A DNA stretch of 64,000 bases from Dendrophyllia cribrosa (Eukaryota; Cnidaria; Anthozoa; Scleractinia; Dendrophylliidae), in the NCBI GenBank assembly GCA_024195265.1, contig JAJLRJ010000006.1, forward strand, positions 12,341,139 to 12,405,138, given 5' to 3'. A model generated the notes under the pieces. That model had not been told where the DNA came from, did no database searches, and worked only from the letters and a program-made list of their open reading frames with translations. Each line of letters starts with the position of its first letter. The first letter of the stretch is position 1. Below, piece after piece: positions 1 to 9,513 of the stretch. The position numbers were made by a program, and so were the translations under genes.

Positions 1-134
1 TTAAATAAGCGTGCACTGAAACGCGCGCGTCTTAATTAAAACGCGCGCGTCTTAGAAACCGAAACGTAGGGTCAATAAAGCACAATCAAGTCAAGACATG
101 GAGTTGGAAGCTTGATAATTACAACTCATTCTTC

Positions 135-172
<38 letters not shown>

Positions 173-569
173 GAAGAATGATATATATATATATATGATG
201 AAGACCACTTTAAGTGGTTGAAATATTGGTGTAATTGAATCAAACTAGTTTTCTCCTTTATTGTGTTCACATATATATATATTGCTGATTTTTTGAAAAC
301 ATGGTCCATTAAAATTACAACAACAACAAACAATTACGCCAAACAAGGAAAAGGGAAACTAGCAACAGTCTTTTGTTTTAATATTGTGGACTTTAGACAG
401 GTTTTGAACGACGAAAACGATTGTGGATTACACTTCCAGACACTTCTTCAGAGCGGCATATTGCATAGCATATTGTGCCCTGCGGTACAATATGTTATTC
501 AGTATGTCGCTAAAAGTTTTTTCTTCTTAGTGCTTTGAGCTGTGAAGCTCGTGACAGCGTTTGTTTGGG
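1..569. other. Sequence upstream of the RTK first exon
   Basis: No coding region is supported here. The stretch has an alternating purine-pyrimidine CG-rich tract near 25-50 and a TA microsatellite at 135-197. It should hold the promoter or 5' UTR of the receptor gene that starts at 570, but no distinct core promoter element could be singled out because of the TA repeats. Confidence 0.5.
135..197. repeat. (TA)n microsatellite
   Basis: A TA dinucleotide run flanked by inverted CTTCATTA/TAATGAAG arms, followed by a second shorter TA run. It can fold into a long hairpin. Short reading frames over it are repeat artefacts. Confidence 0.9.
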
Positions 570-853
570 ATGCGGTTTCTCGCCATTCAACTGACCATCA
601 GCCTGCTACTGTCAAGTCAGCTAAGTACGAGTCTTGTCTGTGATATTGCCAATTGGTGGAGTAGCCTAGACAGTCCTGGGTGGTCTGTGTGCCCCAGAAA
701 CAATACTTACATCACGGGATTTTACAGAGCTAAATATGTCGCCAATGATGGTGTGTATCGTCTTGAAGAAGGGAAATGCTGCGAAGCGGAGCAAGGTTAC
801 ACCAATCAGTCTTCATTGTGCCTAAATGCCGACTGGACTACAACATTGGATAG
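570..853 (+). CDS. Receptor tyrosine kinase, exon 1 (signal peptide + Cys-rich module)
   Basis: First coding exon of the host receptor gene. The ATG at 570 opens a hydrophobic leader of about 25 residues (MRFLAIQLTISLLL...), a good secretory signal peptide. It is followed by a cysteine-rich module with W-S-x-C-P, a TGFYRA-like core and a K-C-C pair, then another Cys. The exon ends at a strong donor (GATAG|GTGAGG) in phase 2, which joins in frame to the acceptor at 3604. I do not recognise the module by family name; related modules recur in exon 2, so it is a tandem extracellular repeat. The next coding exons carry TSP1, membrane and kinase segments, which makes this the ectodomain of a receptor. 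The assignment to one gene rests on matching splice phases and domain logic, not on transcripts. Confidence 0.72.
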
Positions 854-953
854 GTGAGGAAAACGGATACCTTCTACAATTTCATAATGGCTTCGTTTGC
901 TTTACCAGTCTCCAAGTATACAACATTTTTACAGCGAGCCATAAGGCACCTAA

Positions 954-1220
954 GGCCTGGTTCAAAGGTCGAACTTCTGTGACGGGAGACTTTTCCAATA
1001 TTCTTAAAACAGTCAAAAGTAAAGTTCGTTTAAAAATATTGGAAAAGTCTCCCGTCACATATTCCTAAACGAACTTTACTTTTGACTGTTTTAAGAATAT
1101 TGGAAAAGTCTCCCGTCACACTTCACATGTGCCGAATCTAATGCAAATGAGCAAAATCTATTGTTCTTGCTCATTTGCATTAGATTCGGCGCATGTGAAG
1201 TTCAACGTTTAAACCGGGCC
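954..1220. mobile_element. Foldback MITE with TAA target duplication (Harbinger-like)
   Basis: The ends are inverted (GGCCTGGTTCAAAGGTCGAA at the left, a matching GGGCC/GGTTTAAAC arm at the right) and are flanked by TAA at 951-953 and 1221-1223. A second nested palindrome fills 979-1120 and another inverted arm pair spans 1121-1203. TAA duplications and GGCC-type ends fit PIF/Harbinger MITEs; that superfamily call is inference. Related end sequences recur near 34.07 and 56.75 kb. Confidence 0.65.
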
Positions 1221-1223
1221 TAA

Positions 1224-1415
1224 GGGCGCGTTCATTTGCGATGAATCCGGAATAAGAATAGTTGGAATAATGCAAATTAAGCGTTCGTTCGGGAGCTATT
1301 CTCATTCCGGAATACTTGGATGCCATTCCCGCTATTCTGCTCCCAAGAGCAGAACAGCGGGAATATAGTCTAAGAATATTTTCTTGCTCCGGATTGATCC
1401 CAAACGAACGCGCCC
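1224..1415. mobile_element. Second TAA-flanked MITE, abutting the first
   Basis: Inverted ends GGGCGCGTTC / GAACGCGCCC are flanked by TAA at 1221-1223 and 1416-1418. The left TAA is shared with the preceding MITE, giving the order TAA-MITE-TAA-MITE-TAA. No coding capacity. Confidence 0.65.
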
Positions 1416-3603
1416 TAAATAGGTTTCTGCTGAGAGTTCACTTGAAAGATTGTGAAGAATGTGGTTGTGAACACCTTAAAGGAAGTTGATGCTTTGCAGG
1501 AAATTCCTGGCAGGACACACCATGGAATTGGAACACTTTAATACAAAAGATCCAATTTCAAGCCTTGATTTTAAGGTCTTTAAGGACCTCTGGGTATGGT
1601 TGGACAAGCATAAGAGAAGCTGGGTGATCATTACTAAGACATTTTGAGAGCTGTTAATTCAATTTTTTTTATTTAAGCTGAAGATACAATGTAAAAGCTT
1701 ACTACTTTTTAAAATTCGCACGAAAAGCAAGCCAGGAAAGTTAACCGCGTGTCCCGTGTAAAGGTCCCGTGGAAAGTTTCTGTTAGAGATTAGCTATCCA
1801 CTGCCCGGTAATAAAACAGGGGGATTTTGTTTTTGGTCAACCAAACAATTTTAATGATTTCGAGTGCCAGTGTCCATTTCGTGTAAGCTTATATCTTTTT
1901 ATGGCGTGGGTTTCAAAGGGCTGCGGCGTACTATTGCAGTCTTTGGCGTATAGTATTACGGCTTGTGATGAGTGATTCATTCATATTTCAGGTTTCATAG
2001 AACTCTGCACAGCGTAGATTTCGAAAACTTTCAGTGTATCTTCGGCGTGGGATTCACCGCGAAATGCAGACTATTTCTCGAGTCTACCAAAAAAAAAACT
2101 TACCGAGTTGAAAGGATACAATACATTCGAATGTGACAGTGAGTGTTTGATTTCGATGCGGCCACGCTGAATCTCGCTATTATTCTCGGCTTTGAGGCCA
2201 TAATTTTTTTAAGAAACTTTCCAAGCGAGCCGCCTCAGTTGAACGAGCAAAGAAATGGCGATCATGGAAAAACAATATTCGTGTAAGAAGACACGAAAAT
2301 GGTGCGATAGATGCAGCTCGCTGATTGGGCAGAAAAATACAATGCCACAAATTTTCTGCCCAATCAGAGACGGGGATTTCAAATGGTCGTGGAACTGGTT
2401 CGGTAAGTGTAGAAACCCAGGGGCTCGTTCGCTTGCTCTTGAAAACTTTCGTCGCGCTGATTTTTGCCAAGTTTTTACTTCGCCCCTCCCCGACTAACTG
2501 CCCCTGGGTCTCCAAGGATGGGTCTCCATACATTGCTTATGGTATTTGCAGAGAATTTGTCTCTTGAATATTCATGTTTTGTGATCAATTTCATAATTCT
2601 CATGACCTGTATCCTAAATATAGTAGTGTTATTGTTGGGAAAATCTTGCGCCACTTTCTCAACCAATCGAAAATAAAACCAAAACCAATCATGACTTGCT
2701 CGCATGCATTTTCCCACGCTTGGCACTGGCTACCTGTAATTGCTCCAAGTTCTGATTGCTTCATTGGATTGACTCTGTGTGTGTTGTGATTAGCCAAAGT
2801 AATCACTTTGGTTTTGGTTTTATGAAACTTGATTGAAAACCAAACAATGCTACATGTAATTACAACTATGGTTGATGGTATGTTCTGTGGTCTACTATGC
2901 TATGTTACTTTGTAGTCTCATTGCTGTTTTTGGTGAGATTAAATTATTATTTTTACTGCAACTGTTCTAGTTGTTGTTATTTTATGCACAGCATTAATAT
3001 TCAGCAGCAGTTAACTCCTGCGATCTCAACCATTCAAGGAAAATAGTGAATTTGGTTAGCAATTATTTAATACCCAGTATATGAAACAAAAACTACAGCA
3101 GTACATGTATCTAAGGGGAACAGGTTAATTTGGAAGATAGCACCCAGGAGTATTCCTGATGATCCAACACTCATCTAATCAAAATAAACAGAACACGACT
3201 ACATATTGCACTGGACTCAGGTCCACAACAGTGCGATATACCCACCTTCAGACCAATTTTCCTTCTGACAATAATTAGAGAGGTGGCGGGAGTGCCTCAG
3301 GGTCTTTTGGTACCCAGTCCCATAGCAGTTACAGCAACCCACAACTCAAAACCCAGTACCAGTTCCCATTTATTTTATTTAGGAAGACAGGAGACTGAGT
3401 ACAATTTAAATGGAAGAAAATGGGAACGAGAATGTCTCAAATTTCGAGGCCATTGTGACCATGCAACCCAACCTCTCCACTTAAACCAGAAATTCCATCT
3501 TTTTCCCCCGTCGCTAAAATTTTGCGGTGCAATCTTCCCGAGCTTCGCGAAGTTTTGCGAGACACGTATTTCTAGTTTATATAATAATGTTCCTTTGTTG
3601 CAG
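1416..3603. other. Rest of intron 1, no gene seen
   Basis: Non-coding. It holds a perfect 16 bp stem hairpin (2321-2367, arms CTGATTGGGCAGAAAA) and a short GACCCAGGGGC-ended inverted repeat at about 2410-2516. The end is a pyrimidine-rich tract and CAG acceptor at 3601-3603. Confidence 0.6.
2321..2367. repeat. Short perfect hairpin
   Basis: Two 16-base arms (CTGATTGGGCAGAAAA and its complement) separated by a 15-base loop. Probably part of a small foldback repeat; function unknown. Confidence 0.7.
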
Positions 3604-3884
3604 TTACGCTGTATGGGCAAAATGTCCCACCGGCTACTACTTGAATGGCATCAGAATAGCTGGGAGTACGGACTTGCGTGACATCGATGAAGCGAAATGC
3701 TGCCGTCCGCAGAATCACTCGGACGCTTATGAGAGCTGCTACGAGGAAGACGTGGTAATTTCGTTCGATAAGGAGGGTTGGAGTGAATGCAAGCTAACAG
3801 GCTATTACATGGTTGGCTTTTACAAAGGACTTTGTGAACGGCTTCATTGCATTGAAAGGTTCTATTGTTGCAAAATGAAAACTG
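3604..3884 (+). CDS. Receptor tyrosine kinase, exon 2 (Cys-rich modules)
   Basis: The acceptor TTTGTTGCAG precedes 3604 and the exon completes the phase 2 codon left by exon 1. It encodes two further copies of the cysteine-rich module: W-A-K-C-P-T-G-Y-Y with an E-A-K-C-C pair, then W-S-E-C with TGYYMVGFYKG and an F-Y-C-C pair. The donor is ACTG|GTAAGT in phase 1, matching the acceptor at 47838. The repeated Cys spacing suggests disulfide-stabilised extracellular modules, likely for ligand or matrix binding; that role is inference. The intron after it is about 44 kb and contains the viral element and one LINE. Further coding exons in that gap were not seen, and the phases fit without them. Confidence 0.72.
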
Positions 3885-4189
3885 GTAAGTCAATTAATAC
3901 GACGACCATTTTATATTATGATGATACATGTACAATTTGCGTAGTGATGGATTCTGATTTTCTCAAAACGGTTAAAACAGTAAAGGAACAAAAAACCTTT
4001 AAGCGAAGCGAGGGGAGACAGCGTAAACGGCTGGCTATTGTAAGCAAGGGAGTGACTAGGTTAATGAGGAATAAAAGTGCGCAGCTATTTTCCCTCTCGC
4101 CTGTTGGCCTAAATAAAAGACAGGAATTTCATTGAAAAAATCGTATTCATTACACTTAACCATATTCAGCCTGGGCTTTTTTTGAGTTC

Positions 4190-4630
4190 CTGAGCCGGGG
4201 AGGCGGGGGGATGTGCCCCCCCCTCCTTCGTAACTTCAAGAACATTAAGGCTATGACAATGAAACCAAGAGGGTACATAGTACGTCCAAAACTGTCTCCT
4301 TTGCGGTCCGCACAATGGATTTCTGAAATTTTTCAAAACCTCTTAAAAACCGTCCAAATTGACGCAAAATTAATAAAATACAAAAGTTATACCAATAAAC
4401 ATTGTTTTTCTTCATTCAAAGGTATAAATATGCAAATTTCAAAAAAACATGGCTGTCAAAATCTTGTTGCCATGGAAACATCAAGTCACGTGATCAAAAA
4501 ATTGTCATATGAAATTGTTGCCAGATAAATTTTAGGAAAAGTCACAAAGTTTGATGGCGTTTGAATACATATTAAAGAAGTTATGAATGTTGAAAGTTAG
4601 CGCGGGCACTTTGTGCCCCCCAGGCCGATC
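4190..4630. repeat. Interspersed repeat shared with 59.69-60.11 kb
   Basis: The segment shares a diverged but collinear sequence with about 59690-60110 (for example CCGTCCAAATTGAC and GTTATGAATGTTGAAAGT). Same orientation. No coding potential. It also begins with a G/C-rich inverted stretch near 4195-4225. Confidence 0.55.
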
Positions 4631-6349
4631 ATAACTTTCCGTCCTTATATTTGTATTTTGCTCTGCATATCTATGCATAGAGCACTCATAGAACAAGTAA
4701 AACAGTCTATATATTGTTTATTCATTTATACTAGTATTAATCATAGATTATAGTGTGTCTCGTTATTCCGTGGCACCCCAGTTTCAGCCACTGTTTAAAG
4801 GGGCTATGTAACGAGATATGCCACGCAGGCAACAACGTCGGGCCGACGTCAAACAAATTCACGCTATCGCCGTGGAATCGGGTAATATCCTTTAATTCTG
4901 CTGTGCTGTGTACTCCGAAAGGTCTCAGATTTTTCCGACATATAGATTTGTCTTGATTTCATTTCGGTTTATATTTCTCCGATTCTGAAATGATACGCCT
5001 CAGTACATGTCAGTATCTCAACGTCTAGAAGTTGTATTCAGCATATGTTTAATCAGTTAAGCATGGACGAAGGTTCTTCTCCGGGGCTGATTGCTGTGGG
5101 CTAAACTGCAGAATACCCCGCAACTTATTTGCATCATATTGAATAACAATAGTACCTATCGTTCATGCCTCGTTCTTCAAAGAGTTCCGACACATATACA
5201 TAAAAAAACTATACCATATTGGGTTTGTCTGCGTAGACAAACAAATTTTATTCATAACGCTCAATTATCAGATAGTAACACAATGAGAACTATAGCTATT
5301 TTACTAGCGAAAGAAGTGCACGTCTGATAGCGTTCCCTACGAAATATAAGAAAAACAAAGAATAAATTTTGGACTGATCTTACCAGAAAACACAGGATAA
5401 ATTTTGAGAAAAGGAATAGGATTGAACTTACCTTGTAGTCGTGGAACGTTGTACGTTGTCGAACGAGCTGTCAGAGCACGAGGCAGCAAAAAAAATTGAT
5501 TACTAACTGATTACATTGATGTCATTGATTAGTTAAGCCTGGTATACACATACCTCTGGCTCAGACCATTCTACATCTTTTTCATTACTGCATGTTTTAG
5601 TACTGTACATGTAGTTTTGTCACTCAGTTTTCTAAGAAATAAAGGAAATAGTCACCATTCAGATAAAAAAAATCTATAAACTTTGACTACATACCTGTAC
5701 ATGTATTAGACAACCAAGGCTGTGCTCTAAGAAAAATAGTTGGTACCCCGAAATCTCCGAACACTTGAAATCTGGCGTGCTCAGGATATACATGTAACTT
5801 TGGTGCAAAAACAAAGATTTCCTGGTCGCCCAAAGGTAAAATTTTGCATTCTTGGGCTGTGCTCTAGCAACACACAGTGGCTCATAGCATGTCACTCTTG
5901 ACCTTGGGTGATCAGAAAGTGTGCAAACATGTAGCTTTTCACAAAACTTATAAGCTGACACCAATAATGTAGATTTGGGGCACAGCCTTACAGCCTTGAC
6001 AAGGCTGTACAGTCCATTGCAAAGTAAAAATAACATAATGATGCTATTTACCCACACGATGGCTACAGCTGTTCATGTATGTTGTGCTTAAAATTATCCT
6101 TGATTCTATTTTTGTTTTATCCTCATTAGCAAACATTCCATGTATCTCACACAGACTAAAGAAAAAAAATAAGTGGAGTGCAACAGCTACATGATCGATC
6201 AACATACATGTACCTACAACAACAAATTAAAATTGCCTTCTTTTCTGGTGGGCCTTTCTCTTTACAAAGAGCCATCTGATATGACATTTGTGAACTACAG
6301 CTGTACATGTATTATAATCATACTAAAAAATACACCGAACTGAGGACAT
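4631..6349. other. Intron 2 sequence, no gene seen
   Basis: AT-rich non-coding DNA with scattered ACATGTAC motifs. The region near 6040-6350 may include outer parts of the viral left flank, because a few short blocks (for example GGCTACAGCTGT and a GAACTGAGGAC-like stretch) recur inverted at 28.2-28.8 kb. Too diverged to delimit. Confidence 0.4.
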
Positions 6350-6767
6350 TTACAAAACACCCCTAATTTTTGTCAATTTAATTTTTTCCCCCCAATTTTT
6401 CTGTCAGGCTAAAGGGTGGACGGAGGACAGGGTATACATGTAAAACACAGTCTTAAGTTTTAATAAATATGACATTCAACATCAATTGATATTTAACTTC
6501 CTACTATTTTACCCTTTTACCAACATTGCATTTTATACAATGTATGCAGTCTGATTCTTGGCTGGTACTGTTGAGGCAGGAGCAATGATGTGAAGTTTTA
6601 GTGCTCTCCCCATAGATTTCCTTTGATGCATGTACAACAAGAAGGACTGGGCCAAGTCCCAAGCTACAGTGTGCTATTACATGTATTATGAGATGCAGAC
6701 AATCCCATATCATGTGCTTTTCTTTTGGATTTGGATAAAACGAAAGTTTAGTGCAGTATAAACAAAC
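6350..6767. repeat. Left-flank repeat copy 1, inverted relative to 27.96-28.26 kb
   Basis: This 418 bp segment is nearly identical to 7851-8268 (direct duplication, offset 1,501 bp). A diverged inverted copy lies at about 27959-28260 on the far side of the viral genes. Shared blocks include AAGAAGGACTGG, CAAGCTACAG and CATGTGCTTTTCTTTTGGAT. Facing inverted copies on both sides of the element make it the best candidate for the Polinton terminal inverted repeat. Confidence 0.6.
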
Positions 6768-7418
6768 ACATGCCAAAGCCACCATACTGATTGTTTTCAT
6801 TGTGTCTAGGTGCTTCGTGGATACTCGTGAAGAGCAGTGTTTTTCATTTTGAGTTATCGGTGAGGAAAGGGGTAGGGAACTCAAGGGGAAGGTGAGGCTA
6901 CAGTACATTCAAACCTTAAACACTGCTCTTCACGAGTATCCACAAAGCATCTAGAAATAATAACAAACAAAACCAATCTTTATCTTGTTCTGACACTGCA
7001 GGGATGTAAATAATAGGCGGAAGGCGTAAAAAATAAACGTCTAAAGACTGAGTTTTCTTGATTTTTTCCCGCCTGGAAAACTGTGTCTGCTTAACTCTTT
7101 CTCTTTTTTTACCAAAATTTTCCGCCTGTAATGAACAAAAGTCCACCTGTTGGATATCTTAGTTACATCCCTGCACTGTCTTTTCATCAGTATGGTTGCT
7201 TGCACATGTGTTTGTTTATAGTCCACCAGGCCTATCAGTATTTTCTTGACAGCAAAAGGAGGATTTTTCAGGTATCCCATGACGCCTAGCGCGTAATTAT
7301 CGATCCTTCCTGCGATGGCGAGTACACATGGTGAAATTTTACTGATCTTCGCGAGACGTTTTCTTCGTTTCCAAAGCGATAAAAGGTGAATCAAATCGTT
7401 ATTTGGTTTCTATATACA
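6768..7418. repeat. Segment missing from the second duplicate
   Basis: Present between the two halves of the first duplicate but absent between 8268 and 8270. It contains inverted arms (AAACACATG...CCATACTGA near 6765-6795 and the complement near 7180-7210) and a smaller foldback at about 6808-6952. The part near 7240-7300 resembles the viral flank at 9325-9365. It is either an insertion in copy 1 or a deletion from copy 2. Confidence 0.5.
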
Positions 7419-7839
7419 TTAAAGTTTACTTAGATATCATTTGATCCGAGCCTGTTTGCCTATGTATCGCAATATTATATTTGTCTTTGTTTCAAGTGGC
7501 ATGCATGGCTGATCCGCTTCGTTTCTTTGTTGTGTTTTAACCCTTGATCTGTTTTTCCGTGTTTCGTTTTTAATCCTGGGGACACAAGCATATAATTACG
7601 CCTGATAGTGCTGGGAGAGTGACTCTTTTAAATGCAGTACAAGGTCCCCTTAAGTCCCCACGTTTTGTAGGAATTTATGACCGTTGAGTTTTGGTCAAAA
7701 TCGGCGCCAAATGTTGTTGAAATTCGCTTCGATCGCGTAGATTCTTTGTTTTGGTTTTTATAGTCGAAGGAAAAATCGTATTTAGTGCAATTGCAGCTTC
7801 CTTTTATGAATTTGGTCAAATCATATGATCGTTTGACAC
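7419..7839. repeat. Direct duplicate of 8270-8690
   Basis: A 421 bp block nearly identical to 8270-8690. Together with 6350-6767 and 7851-8268 it shows a tandem duplication of the left flank. No gene seen. Confidence 0.8.
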
Positions 7840-7850
7840 TTACAAAACAC

Positions 7851-8690
7851 TTACAAAACACCCCTAATTTTTGTCAATTTAATTTTTTCCCCCCAATTTT
7901 TCTGTCAGGCTAAAGGGTGGACGGAGGACAGGGTATACATGTAAAACACAGTCTTAAGTTTTAATAAATATGACATTCAACATCAATTGATATTTAACTT
8001 CCTACTATTTTACCCTTTTACCAACATTGCATTTTATACAATGTATGCAGTCTGATTCTTGGCTGGTACTGTTGAGGCAGGAGCAATGATGTGAAGTTTT
8101 AGTGCTCTCCCCATAAATTTCCTTTGATGCATGTACAACAAGAAGGACTGGGCCAAGTCCCAAGCTACAGTGTGCTATTACATGTATTATGAGATGCAGA
8201 CAATCCCATATCATGTGCTTTTCTTTTGGATTTGGATAAAACGAAAGTTTAGTGCAGTATAAACAAACTTTAAAGTTTACTTAGATATCATTTGATCCGA
8301 GCCTGTTTGCCTATGTATCGCAATATTATATTTGTCTTTGTTTCAAGTGGCATGCATGGCTGATCCGCTTCGTTTCTTTGTTGTGTTTTAACCCTTGATC
8401 TGTTTTTCCGTGTTTCGTTTTTAATCCTGGGGACACAAGCATATAATTACGCCTGATAGTGCTGGGAGAGTGACTCTTTTAAATGCAGTACAAGGTCCCC
8501 TTAAGTCCCCACGTTTTGTAGGAATTTATGACCGTTGAGTTTTGGTCAAAATCGGCGCCAAATGTTGTTGAAATTCGCTTCGATCGCGTAGATTCTTTGT
8601 TTTGGTTTTTATAGTCGAAGGAAAAATCGTATTTAGTGCAATTGCAGCTTCCTTTTATGAATTTGGTCAAATCATATGATCGTTTGACAC
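7851..8690. repeat. Second copy of the duplicated left flank
   Basis: Contains near-identical copies of 6350-6767 (here 7851-8268) and 7419-7839 (here 8270-8690) joined directly. High identity implies a recent duplication relative to the decayed viral genes. Confidence 0.8.
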
Positions 8691-8937
8691 TTTCATTCGC
8701 TTCGAAGCTAATAAATCGCTTGATGTTCATGCTTTTACAAGTGATATGGAAGATGGCAATATTTTTTAATCTACCGGAAATCCGGAAATCAAAGTCTAAA
8801 TTGTCATCGATGCCTTTCAATTTGTCCGTGTTCAGAAAAAGACAAAGTCGCCGCTCTCTTTACTTTTTGGGGAGGCAAACATGTACTAAATACCGTTGGG
8901 AACCTACAACAAGCCAGATTGGACGATGTGATATACA

Positions 8938-9473
8938 CTGTATGTTTAACTGCTAAAATCTACACAGTGGACAATGCGCTCGCTTCGAGCAACTCCATGG
9001 CAAATGACTGGTCACGCAATTTTCAGTTGATAATATAGTTCATTCGCGTTGCATCATTGGATACCTGAAAAATCCTCCTTTTTGACAGCACATGCACAAG
9101 GAGTAGATATATAAGGCTAGTCCGGGGACAGCCATTTTAGGGCTCCACAGACCCCCATGGAGCCTTAATTTAATGGTTGACACCCCCTGCCCCAGGACCT
9201 CCTGCCAGTCGGCCCTGGGGCAGGGGGTGTCAACCATTAAATTAAGGCTCCATAGGGGTCTATGGAGCCCTAAAATGGCTGTCCCCGGAACTAGCCTTAT
9301 ATATCTACTCCTTGTGCATGTGCTGTCAAAAAGGAGGATTTTTCAGGTATCCAATGATGCAACGCGAATGAACTATATTATCAACTGAAAATTGCGTGAC
9401 CAGTCATTTGCCATGGAGTTGCTCGAAGCGAGCGCATTGTCCACTGTGTAGATTTTAGCAGTTAAACATACAG
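8938..9473. repeat. 536 bp near-perfect palindrome
   Basis: The outer arms (about 8938-9101 and 9310-9473) are inverted copies of each other, covering for example GTCCACTGTGTAGATTTTAG and CAGGTATCCAATGATGC. The centre (9102-9309) is itself a foldback element. Such a palindrome should extrude a cruciform and is a likely site of rearrangement at the viral left edge. Confidence 0.85.
9102..9309. mobile_element. 208 bp foldback MITE (left copy)
   Basis: Ends AGTAGATATATAAGGCTAG and the complement, with long inverted arms rich in CCCCTGCCCCAGG. A near-identical copy is at 27750-27958. The two copies bracket the viral gene block. Confidence 0.8.
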
Positions 9474-9513
9474 AAAAAAAGAAAGAAAAAAGAAAACAGA
9501 AAAACGACCGAAA

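Noticed and set aside
136..333. A 65-codon frame on the minus strand and one at 263-538
   Set aside because: They are made largely of TA repeats and AT-rich DNA with no domain, splice or start context.
2180..2806. Several overlapping short frames in intron 1
   Set aside because: No domain, no splice sites that match exon phases, and a hairpin repeat in the middle.
5674..6057. A 127-codon minus-strand frame with a hydrophobic start
   Set aside because: No recognised domain, and the similar frame at 6504-6908 is within duplicated flank DNA; both look like chance.
9040..9388. Mirror-image reading frames on both strands reading VDTPCPR
   Set aside because: They come from the arms of the foldback MITE; the same peptide appears on both strands and at 27.8 kb.
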